From NCBI GenBank assembly GCA_964564305.1, contig CAZMAM010000045.1:1-7756 (forward strand): a stretch of 7,756 bases of DNA, in the 5' to 3' direction. Made by a program: the position numbers and the translations under genes. This document shows, in pieces, positions 1 to 4,363 of the stretch (within the stretch, counting starts at the first letter, position 1; each line of letters begins with the position of its first letter). The notes beneath the pieces were generated by a model. That model had not been told where the DNA came from and searched no databases. It worked only from the letters and a program-made list of their open reading frames with translations. This stretch comes from RGIG1959 sp964564305. GTDB lineage: Bacteria; Bacillota; Clostridia; Oscillospirales; Acutalibacteraceae.

Positions 1-1733
1 TCCATGATGTGGAAGTTAGAGGCGGGGATGGGGTCATGCTGCGGTTCCGGCGTAACGGATGGAGATACCGCCTCCTGCGGTTCAGCTTCACGCTGCGGCT
101 CCACAACGTGCAGTTTCTCAACGACCACATCAAAGGGCAACTTGTTCTTTTCACCGGAATAAAAAGCGGTCGTTTCAGTCGTGATCTGCGGTTCCTCAGT
201 CTCCGCAGCCGTCTCCGGTTTTGCAGACTGTGCCGTTGTTTCCGGTTTATCAATAACAAAATTGTCTTGAATATCCTGCAGCAGCTTTTCAAACGCATCC
301 GCGTCAAAACGCGGGGCAGGCTGCCCTTGCATTTCTTGCTCCCGCGCTTCCCGTTCGGCTATTTCCTGCTGTTCGTAATAGTCTGGGTCGTCATATTCAT
401 TTATGTCGAACGGAGCCGGTTCATCGGACGTACTCGGCATAACAAAAGCGGAGGTTTGTGTTTCCTCCGCTTTTGTGAAGCTTTGCTGTTGTATTTCGGC
501 TGTGGGTTGGTTTAATCTGCGAAGATTACCTCCGACATCACGATTTCCCGTACTGATTCCCGGATGTTGTTCATCAGGCCGACCCACTTCATCATGTCGT
601 TGGCTTTCATTTCCTCGGTCAATCCCTCTTGCTGCGCCATCTGCCGAGTGAGTGTTTCTTCCATCTCGTCGGCTCTCTGCTGCACTTCCGCCAGATGCTG
701 CGTCAGTATCCCTTTCGTCAGCAAACTGTAGTAGAGAAGTCTGTTGTGTTCCTTCAAATACTTCCTCCGCATCTGCGCCCAGCGCCCGAGTTCCACGTCC
801 GGCTGCTCCGGCAATGCCAAGTCGGGAATCAGATAATCCCCCTGCCATGTGTACGTTATTTCGTTCATGTTCGGTACCCCTTTCCTGATTGGTGTCTCTA
901 TTATAATTGCTTCGGTCATTTATCGCAATTATGCGATTTGGTTTTTTTAGAAAATTTACGGTTCGGGCAATTTCGGACAGTCCCGTTTGAGCAATATCGC
1001 TCATAGCAAATCCCAAGGCGCCCAAGGCGTCCGGCGTGTCGAAATGCCTGATGTCGGAAAAATCATTTGACGTATATCGGGAAATATCCAGCCCCAGACG
1101 GTTGATAATCATATATGCGGCGCTTGCTTTCACAAGGTCGGTATAGATTTTGCTTGCTTCTTCCGAAGACAGGTTCTCCAGCCCGGAGCCTCTTGCCGTG
1201 TTTGATAAATTTTCGAGGTATTCCGCAATGCGGTCATTGACGGCGTTGCTCACACACCCTTCAATAATGCTTTCAACAGAACTGCGATCCCTTGCCTTGC
1301 CAAACGTGTTTTCAAGTGTTTGTACCATCTCGCTTTCGTATTCCGGTTGCATTTCCCAAATGGGAACGGGGCGCGAATTTCGGACTTCGTGGGTATCGGA
1401 TATGTCGAAATAGTGAATCAATCTCTGTCGGCTTCTGTTTGCGTCCTCAAATACGGCAATTCCTTTTGCTCCCCGATTAACCCAGCGCCCGAATGCCTCG
1501 TTCCACCGCTCCATGGTAAGCACGGCGGTAGCGTCGGGCCGCTGGGCGTAGACCAATAATTGCTCGTCAAAGCGAAGCCTGAAATTACGGCCCGCTGTCC
1601 GGAGCAATGCCTCCCATTGTTCCAACTTTTCCGTTACCGACGCGCAGGTTCGGTTATACAGTTCCGTGATTAAATCAAATTTGCTGGTCAATTTATTTGT
1701 TCTCCCTTCTGCTTGAATTGATATTTCGGGCAT
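1..1733 (-). CDS. N-terminal part of a very large mobile-element helicase/methylase-type protein (partial, runs off left edge)
   Basis: Reading from ATG at 1733, 577 codons run to the window edge without a stop. Residues about 55-96 (FDEQLLVYAQRPDATAV, then a W..GRWVNRGAKGIAVFE block) match the ArdC-like N-terminal region that opens the very long SNF2-helicase/N6-adenine-methylase proteins of Firmicute phages and conjugative elements. YFDISDTHE (109-116) and PIWEMQPEYE (124-132) are further family blocks as I recall them. Residues 280-430 are Gly/Arg/Asp/Ala-rich and disordered-looking, and here a separate gene (tnpV) is read in the +1 frame. An acidic stretch follows, and the visible end, ASNFHIM, resembles the NFxITDD motif that precedes the catalytic part in relatives. 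ATG 1733 has GGTGAT three bases upstream. TTG at 1691 is an alternative start with AAGGGAG upstream and a TTGA overlap with the preceding gene. The catalytic domains are outside the window, so the enzymatic activity is inferred from the family only. Confidence 0.8.
   Translation of the reverse strand, partial: MPEISIQAEGRTNKLTSKFDLITELYNRTCASVTEKLEQWEALLRTAGRNFRLRFDEQLLVYAQRPDATAVLTMERWNEAFGRWVNRGAKGIAVFEDANRSRQRLIHYFDISDTHEVRNSRPVPIWEMQPEYESEMVQTLENTFGKARDRSSVESIIEGCVSNAVNDRIAEYLENLSNTARGSGLENLSSEEASKIYTDLVKASAAYMIINRLGLDISRYTSNDFSDIRHFDTPDALGALGFAMSDIAQTGLSEIARTVNFLKKPNRIIAINDRSNYNRDTNQERGTEHERNNVHMAGGLSDSRLGIAGAAGRGTRALGADAEEVFEGTQQTSLLQFADERDTDAASGGSAAESRRDGRNTHSADGAARGIDRGNESQRHDEVGRPDEQHPGISTGNRDVGGNLRRLNQPTAEIQQQSFTKAEETQTSAFVMPSTSDEPAPFDINEYDDPDYYEQQEIAEREAREQEMQGQPAPRFDADAFEKLLQDIQDNFVIDKPETTAQSAKPETAAETEEPQITTETTAFYSGEKNKLPFDVVVEKLHVVEPQREAEPQEAVSPSVTPEPQHDPIPASNFHIM
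438..476 (-). terminator. Intrinsic terminator behind tnpV, inside the outer reading frame
   Basis: Thirteen bases at 464-476 pair perfectly with 442-454 around a 9-base loop (455-463). The stem core is GCGGAGG/CCTCCGC with A-rich and T-rich flanks, so the minus-strand transcript ends in UUUUGUU. It lies 36 bases beyond the tnpV stop codon and would end that transcript. The flanks make it potentially bidirectional. It is also coding sequence of the large gene (around FTKAEETQTSAFVMP), so translation of the outer frame must pass through it. Confidence 0.75.
512..868 (-). CDS. tnpV: TnpV family transposon-encoded protein, nested inside the larger gene
   Basis: This 118-residue protein closely resembles TnpV proteins of clostridial transposons and conjugative elements. 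It opens with MNEITYTWQGDYLIPDLALP, continues with a GRWAQMRRKYLKEH block (residues 28-41) and ends in the typical WVGLMNN...REIVMSEVIFAD segment. No biochemical role is known to me for the family; it is predicted mostly helical, with a coiled-coil-like middle (about 55-90). The start at 868 has AGGAAAGGGG upstream. An in-frame ATG at 919 is rejected because a promoter lies between the two. The whole gene lies in the +1 frame, same strand, inside the open frame of the large helicase-type gene (its codons 289-408). It has its own promoter and is followed by a strong terminator hairpin, so it looks like an independent transcription unit. Confidence 0.85.
   Translation of the reverse strand: MNEITYTWQGDYLIPDLALPEQPDVELGRWAQMRRKYLKEHNRLLYYSLLTKGILTQHLAEVQQRADEMEETLTRQMAQQEGLTEEMKANDMMKWVGLMNNIRESVREIVMSEVIFAD
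900..928 (-). promoter_or_regulatory. Sigma-A-type promoter of tnpV
   Basis: On the minus strand TTGCGA (923-928) and a perfect TATAAT (900-905) are separated by exactly 17 bases. The predicted transcription start is near 893, giving a leader of about 25 nt with the AGGAAAGGGG ribosome binding site of tnpV. The promoter lies inside the coding sequence of the larger gene. Match to consensus is 4 of 6 and 6 of 6. Confidence 0.7.
922..937. promoter_or_regulatory. Inverted repeat overlapping the tnpV -35 box (operator candidate)
   Basis: ATCGCA and TGCGAT form a perfect 6-bp dyad around a 4-base centre (ATTA). It covers most of the -35 hexamer of the tnpV promoter, the usual place for a repressor operator. 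Its role as an operator is inference from position alone. Confidence 0.35.
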
Positions 1734-1867
1734 TGAATCACCGTCACCCGGAAACTCTGTTTGCAATCGTTGACGCACTTCCTGCAAAGCTCATTATAGG
1801 TGATACAGTCTTGCTCATTCAGAAACAAAGCCCACTCCGGATTCTCCGCTTTGCTCATCATCGGCAT
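1688..1867 (-). CDS. Small Cys-rich protein, probable zinc-binding, unknown function
   Basis: A 59-residue protein starts at ATG 1867 behind GAGGTGAT with good spacing. It has five cysteines, at residues 21, 28, 31, 35 and 46; C28-x2-C31-x3-C35-x10-C46 is a plausible zinc site. The N-terminal half includes NPEWALFLNEQDCITYNEL. I recall similar small Cys-containing proteins preceding the large helicase-type gene in related elements, but know no function. Its last 46 bases overlap the start of that gene if ATG 1733 is used, or it ends as a TTGA overlap if TTG 1691 is used; either way the two genes should be translationally coupled. It lies downstream of a long structured leader with terminators. 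Confidence 0.7.
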   Translation of the reverse strand: MPMMSKAENPEWALFLNEQDCITYNELCRKCVNDCKQSFRVTVIQCPKYQFKQKGEQIN

Positions 1868-1929
1868 ACTGCCATCACCTCATTTCGTTTACGCTATGGG
1901 CATAAAAAAACCTCATTTTCGGGTTGATA

Positions 1930-1965
1930 ACAAAAACCCCGCAAAATGGCTTTGGAATGCGGGTT
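1930..1965 (-). terminator. Intrinsic terminator upstream of the Cys-rich gene
   Basis: On the minus strand AACCCGCA (1965-1958) pairs with TGCGGGGTT (1943-1935) with one bulged base, around a 14-base loop, followed by a T-rich run. It lies about 65 bases upstream of the start codon at 1867, between the promoter at 2167-2195 and that gene, so it either separates the two or acts as an attenuator that must be overcome. Confidence 0.6.
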
Positions 1966-2051
1966 CTTCGCGTTTTTCGGGCATTTTTATTTTTACCGGA
2001 TTTTGCCCTGTAAGCGCCTTAAAAAGCAAGGGCCATATATTTATACTCGGA

Positions 2052-2109
2052 GGTCGCTAACGGCACGTTAACGGCCAAATTTGGCAATTTTTGGATAGAA
2101 ACAGCGACC
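2052..2109. repeat. Long inverted repeat with internal palindrome and short direct repeats
   Basis: GGTCGCT (2052-2058) and AGCGACC (2103-2109) are 7-bp inverted arms. Between them lie a perfect 12-bp palindrome GCCAAATTTGGC (2074-2085), the direct repeat TAACGGC at 2058-2064 and 2069-2075, and the palindrome CGTTAACG. This density of symmetry in a non-coding stretch suggests a protein binding site or a structured leader RNA. An origin of transfer or a recombination site is possible, but nothing identifies one. Confidence 0.45.
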
Positions 2110-2125
2110 AACATTTTCTGGGATT

Positions 2126-2159
2126 AAAAAAGAAGCTTGCCCTCGAGGAGCAAACTTCT
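2126..2159 (-). terminator. Terminator-like hairpin at the very start of a transcript
   Basis: AGAAGTTTGC (2159-2150) pairs over 10 bp, with one G-T pair, to GCAAGCTTCT (2140-2131). The 9-base loop contains the palindrome CCTCGAGG. Six Ts follow (2131-2126), so it is directional for the minus strand. The stem begins only 1-3 bases after the predicted transcription start, which would limit the RNA to roughly 37 nt. Confidence 0.65.
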
Positions 2160-2166
2160 ATTGTAC

Positions 2167-2195
2167 AGTATAGCACGGTCATTCTTGAAAATCAA
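2167..2195 (-). promoter_or_regulatory. Sigma-A-type promoter downstream of the phased repeat array
   Basis: TTGATT (2190-2195) and TATACT (2167-2172) lie 17 bases apart on the minus strand, each close to consensus. The predicted start is near 2159-2161. The seven-unit repeat array ends 5 bp upstream of the -35 box, as for an activator array. Downstream comes a terminator-like hairpin and then the long leader of the Cys-rich and helicase-type genes. Confidence 0.7.
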
Positions 2196-2200
2196 GTAAT

Positions 2201-2270
2201 ATTTTCTCACATTTTCTCACATTTCTTCACAATTCTTCACATTTTCTCACATTTATTCACATTTTCTCAC
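2201..2270. repeat. Seven tandem 10-bp repeats, one per helical turn
   Basis: Seven contiguous 10-base units occupy this stretch exactly. Four are ATTTTCTCAC (2201, 2211, 2241, 2261); the others are ATTTCTTCAC, AATTCTTCAC and ATTTATTCAC. The leading A and the trailing CAC are invariant; on the minus strand the core reads GTGARRAAAT-like. An eighth, degenerate unit may start at 2271. A 10-bp period puts every GTG on one DNA face, which suggests cooperative protein binding, DNA bending or an iteron array. The array lies at about -41 to -110 relative to the promoter at 2167-2195. Confidence 0.85.
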
Positions 2271-2292
2271 ATCTTTTCGGTAAAGGCTGTGT

Positions 2293-2367
2293 TTACAGGT
2301 CAAGATGCTTTTCTAAACACTCGCCGATTGTCATATGTTCGCACTCCGGCGGTGCGCTGTTAGCCAT
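2293..2367 (-). CDS. Possible 24-residue peptide ORF
   Basis: ATG at 2367 opens a 24-codon ORF, MANSAPPECEHMTIGECLEK and four more residues, ending at 2293, five bases behind the excisionase-like gene. There is no clear Shine-Dalgarno, so any translation would depend on coupling to the preceding gene. I do not recognise the peptide. It could equally be chance. Confidence 0.25.
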   Translation of the reverse strand: MANSAPPECEHMTIGECLEKHLDL

Positions 2368-2372
2368 GGGTG

Positions 2373-2561
2373 TTAAAGCGCACTTTTGCCGCTTTTCACC
2401 CATTCGTCCAATTCGGATTTTTTGAATCTCCACCGTTTGCCGATTTGGTGGCCGGGAATATCGGTTTTGCGAATCAGGTTTCGCAGGGTGTTTACATGAA
2501 TGCCAAGATGTTCGGCCGCTTCGGCAATCCCAATCCAGTTTTCCTCGAAATTCGGTTCCAT
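2373..2561 (-). CDS. Excisionase-like / MerR-type helix-turn-helix DNA-binding protein
   Basis: This 62-residue protein is a single winged-helix-type HTH of the excisionase (HTH_17) family: IGIAEAAEHLGIHVNTLRNL (residues 10-29), then the wing HQIGKRWRFKKSELDEWV (37-54), which is the signature of Xis and plasmid/phage small DNA-binding proteins. ATG 2561 is chosen because GCGAGGAAA lies 7-11 bases upstream. GTG 2588 would add nine residues and overlap the stop of the upstream gene as GTGA, but it lacks a ribosome binding site. The gene follows the DUF1492 gene directly and lies next to the phased repeat array and promoter, so it may be a directionality factor or the regulator that binds there; the latter is inference. 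Confidence 0.8.
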   Translation of the reverse strand: MEPNFEENWIGIAEAAEHLGIHVNTLRNLIRKTDIPGHQIGKRWRFKKSELDEWVKSGKSAL

Positions 2562-2584
2562 GATGATTTCCTCGCTTTCGTTTT

Positions 2585-3001
2585 TCACAAATAGGCGTCT
2601 TCAAATTCCCGCAATGCGCCTTTTTGGAGATTCCTGATGTATTGCTCGGAATATCCCATCTCATCGGCCACTTTTTCCAGCGGCTTGAATTCGACGTAGA
2701 TTTTGTACAAAATCTCCACATAGCGCGTATCGGGCAATCCGTGAATCTGATTGATGATTCGGTGCTTTTCCCGCACAAAACGGTCAATCTCTCGGTTGAT
2801 TTCCTCTTCCAAATCAATCATGCGATTCACCTGTGAGACAAACGGAGCGTCCCCGGCAGGGCTTTTCTGCACACGGTCTTTGCTCATATCCATGCCCGAA
2901 AAGCCGGTGAGCATTCGCCCCAAATCGGCAAGTTCCCGGAGCTTCTGGTTAATGATGGTGTCCAATCGCTTCAGCTGCTGCAAATATTCCTTGGCGCTCA
3001 T
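2585..3001 (-). CDS. DUF1492-family phage/mobile-element protein with sigma-region-4-like C-terminus
   Basis: This 138-residue protein opens MSAKEYLQQLKRLDTIINQK and has a long charged helical N-terminal part (residues 1-95) with a likely coiled coil around the DLEEEINREIDRFVREKHRI segment (63-82). Its C-terminal part (about 90-135: ILYKIYVEFKPLEKVADEMG, then YSEQYIRNLQKGAL) resembles a sigma-70 region 4 helix-turn-helix. This is the layout of DUF1492 proteins, common in Firmicute prophages and conjugative elements and related to ArpU-type late-gene regulators. A role in transcription of the element is probable but unproven for this family. The start has GGGAGGGTG upstream. A short GCCGC/GCGGC hairpin (3031-3045) lies just beyond the stop of the preceding gene. 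Confidence 0.8.
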   Translation of the reverse strand: MSAKEYLQQLKRLDTIINQKLRELADLGRMLTGFSGMDMSKDRVQKSPAGDAPFVSQVNRMIDLEEEINREIDRFVREKHRIINQIHGLPDTRYVEILYKIYVEFKPLEKVADEMGYSEQYIRNLQKGALREFEDAYL

Positions 3002-3046
3002 TTTTCACCCTCCCAAATTGTGACGGTTCTGCCGCTATATGCGGCG

Positions 3047-4066
3047 TCAAACAATGCGCGGCCGGCGGTGTGACTGCTGCGTGTATTCCTCGATGTTGAA
3101 GGATACCGGGCAATCGCCGGCTATTTCCCGTGGCATTTCATCTTGCCACCGTTCTTGATTCAACCAAGTTGAGGGGTTCGGAATATACTGTCCGCCGTCT
3201 TTCAGCCACTGCGGATTATGCTCCGCATGGGCTTTCACGCTGTCCATGATGACGGCAAACAGCGCATCGTCCGGTCGTATTCGATTCCAGACGCGCTGTG
3301 CCGCACCTTTGCCCTGCTTTTTCGGGTAGGCAGACCAGAACTCCTCAAATTGCCGTTCCTGTTTCGGAGGCGATTTTCCGGCATTGCCTGACCCGCCACC
3401 GCCCCCCTGCGGGGGGCTATGGGGGGTTATCTCATGTCCTGTCTTGTCATGTCCTGTCCTGTCTTGTGTGTGCGTCCTGTGACGGTCTCGTGACGCGCTC
3501 GTGACGCGCTCGTTACCGTCCTGTGACGCACTTGTGACGCACTCGTTTGCGTCTCGTGACGCACCTGTGACGCACTCACTATCAATTTGAGATGCGCTTG
3601 TGACGGTCTCGTACTCGTTTGGCACGGTATCTGTAAATTCTTCCTGAAGAACATCGGGTTCGTTTTCGGAATTTAACGTGTCTTCCGGAATAATTTCGGC
3701 GGATTGCTGTCTTTCTCTGTATCGTTTATTGCGTTCGTTGGCCATTCGCTGGCGCTTTAGGTTTTTTCCGCCGTAATCGTGCCAATCGTGCAGCTGCATT
3801 CTGCCATCGTCTGTCTGGTCGATAAACCCGGCGTGAATCAATGCTTTCCTAAATGTTTCCGGGTCGTCTGCTTCATAGTACGCGGCGTCGGCAATTTCCC
3901 AATCGGCGAAATCGGTTAAATCTCCGTCCGGTGCGTAGTCGGTTGCCCACCACCATAAACAGTGCAGATATCCGATGGCGGTAGGGACGGAAACCTGTAT
4001 TTCTCTCGCAAAGCGTTTTGTTTTGGGGTGGTTGCGTATTTCCTGATGAGATTCAATCCAAGACAT
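3047..4066 (-). CDS. Phage-type replisome organiser / replication initiation protein
   Basis: This 339-residue protein has three parts. Residues 1-118 match the N-terminal DNA-binding part of Firmicute phage replication proteins: MSWIESHQEIRNHPKTKRFA, then CLWWWATDYAPDGDLTDF and an LHDWHDYGGK block. Residues 119-235 form a hydrophilic, low-complexity linker with four 11-residue repeats (about 155-198, VTSASQ/R type), a Thr/His/Asp-rich stretch and a Gly5 run. Residues 236-312 hold the conserved C-terminal module FEEFWSAYPKKQGKGAAQRV, then YIPNPSTWLNQERWQDE, found in phage O-like and primosomal loader-interacting proteins. Expected role: bind the origin and recruit helicase loader or helicase. 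The start has AAGGAG eight bases upstream. The linker DNA carries an 11-bp tandem array and may be the origin itself. No helicase-loader (DnaC-like) gene follows within the window, which is unusual for this module. Confidence 0.85.
   Translation of the reverse strand: MSWIESHQEIRNHPKTKRFAREIQVSVPTAIGYLHCLWWWATDYAPDGDLTDFADWEIADAAYYEADDPETFRKALIHAGFIDQTDDGRMQLHDWHDYGGKNLKRQRMANERNKRYRERQQSAEIIPEDTLNSENEPDVLQEEFTDTVPNEYETVTSASQIDSECVTGASRDANECVTSASQDGNERVTSASRDRHRTHTQDRTGHDKTGHEITPHSPPQGGGGGSGNAGKSPPKQERQFEEFWSAYPKKQGKGAAQRVWNRIRPDDALFAVIMDSVKAHAEHNPQWLKDGGQYIPNPSTWLNQERWQDEMPREIAGDCPVSFNIEEYTQQSHRRPRIV
3401..3426. repeat. GC-rich hairpin and paired G6 tracts in the replication gene
   Basis: GCCCCCC (3401-3407) and GGGGGGC (3411-3417) form a perfect 7-bp stem with a 3-base loop; a second G6 tract follows at 3421-3426. 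It encodes the Pro/Gly5 linker. Beside the repeat arrays it could be a replication fork pause or primase site, but coding for a flexible Gly linker explains much of it. Confidence 0.5.
3433..3467. repeat. Short CTGTC-type direct repeats beside the 11-bp array
   Basis: CATGTCCTGTCTTGT (3433-3447) is followed immediately by CATGTCCTGTCCTGT (3448-3462), a 15-base direct repeat built of 5-base TGTCY units. It encodes the Thr/His/Asp/Gly-rich part of the linker and continues smoothly into the 11-bp array. Confidence 0.6.
3468..3610. repeat. Twelve to thirteen tandem 11-bp repeats inside the replication gene (origin candidate)
   Basis: Units start every 11 bases: 3479, 3490, 3501, 3512, 3523, 3534, 3545, 3556, 3567, 3578, 3589 and 3600, with a weaker unit at 3468. 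The consensus on the plus strand is GTGACGC-R-CTY; eight units carry GTGACG exactly. Because 11 is not a multiple of 3, all three frames read through similar 11-residue repeats: TSAS-type peptides occur in a second minus-strand frame as well as in the real protein. That points to a DNA-level repeat. It sits in the segment coding the linker of the replisome organiser, as the iterons of phage lambda lie within gene O. Confidence 0.85.
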
Positions 4067-4087
4067 GACTACTGCTCCTTCTTTTTT

Positions 4088-4276
4088 TTAATATCTTTTT
4101 CGGGCGTAATCGTATTTGGTAATGCGGCAGCCGCCTGCCCACCGAAAGAGGGGAATGAAGTCCTCTTCGCTGAATAATATTTGATTCGGCACTCTTTCCC
4201 GGCAATATTTCCGTGCCAGATTTTGAGAGGCATACCCGCCCGAAGCTGCCGCCTGAATAAATTCTTTTTTCGTCAT
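4088..4276 (-). CDS. Small phage-type protein of unknown function
   Basis: This 62-residue basic protein opens MTKKEFIQAAASGGYASQNL and ends in DYARKRY. The pattern MTK-EFI-A----GYAS--A--Y followed by a (D/E)EDFI segment occurs in small hypothetical proteins of Firmicute phages as I recall, without a known role. The start at 4276 has GCGAGG upstream and overlaps the stop of a 23-residue ORF as ATGA, so translation should be coupled. It ends 21 bases before the replisome organiser and belongs to the same operon. Confidence 0.65.
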   Translation of the reverse strand: MTKKEFIQAAASGGYASQNLARKYCRERVPNQILFSEEDFIPLFRWAGGCRITKYDYARKRY

Positions 4277-4344
4277 CGGTGCCTCGCCACACTCTTTTGG
4301 TAGAGGAACGGGCAGCCGAACCGTACATTTTTTTGTTCTTTCAT
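4273..4344 (-). CDS. 23-residue ORF translationally coupled to the following small gene
   Basis: ATG at 4344 follows AAAGGACGAG and opens 23 codons (MKEQKNVRFGCPFLYQKSVA, then RHR). The TGA stop overlaps the next start codon as ATGA. A ribosome binding site plus a perfect overlap argue that it is translated, either as a small protein or as a coupling leader. It begins 19 bases after the stop of the XRE gene. I do not recognise the peptide. Confidence 0.45.
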   Translation of the reverse strand: MKEQKNVRFGCPFLYQKSVARHR

Positions 4345-4363
4345 GGGTAACTCGTCCTTTCAG

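Larger units (their letters stand above)
1868..2292. other. Structured non-coding control region
   Basis: No convincing gene exists here on either strand. In the direction of transcription (minus) it holds, in order: seven 10-bp repeats (2270-2201), a promoter (2195-2167), an immediate terminator-like hairpin (2159-2126), a long inverted repeat containing a 12-bp palindrome (2109-2052), an isolated TATAAA-like element near 2047-2042 without a matching -35 box, a second intrinsic terminator (1965-1932) and a weak AACC/GGTT hairpin with seven Ts (about 1925-1906), then the ribosome binding site of the Cys-rich gene. I see no good promoter between the second terminator and 1867. Confidence 0.6.

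Noticed and set aside
9..515. 168-codon plus-strand ORF
   Set aside because: Arg/Leu/Phe-rich nonsense, antisense to the outer frame of the large minus-strand gene, without a ribosome binding site.
512..919. Longer tnpV start at 919
   Set aside because: The -10 box TATAAT and predicted transcription start lie between 919 and 868, and the family starts at MNEITYT.
1150..1559. Overlapping plus-strand ORFs
   Set aside because: All are antisense shadows of the minus-strand large gene, whose codons are clearly family-like here.
2201..2270. CRISPR array
   Set aside because: The 10-bp units are contiguous with no spacers.
2091..2363. Plus-strand ORF translating the 10-bp array as an IFSH-rich repeat
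   Set aside because: No ribosome binding site and no family; the peptide repeat is a by-product of the DNA repeat.
2293..2817. 174-codon minus-strand ORF
   Set aside because: It overlaps the DUF1492 and excisionase-like genes in another frame and has Arg/Ser/Lys-rich shadow composition; only its last 24 codons are considered separately.
3427..3654. 75-codon minus-strand ORF with the TSAS repeat
   Set aside because: It is a second-frame reading of the 11-bp DNA repeats inside the replisome-organiser gene.
4053..4328. 91-codon minus-strand ORF
   Set aside because: Shadow frame over the 23-codon and 62-codon ORFs, lacking a ribosome binding site and with unnatural composition.
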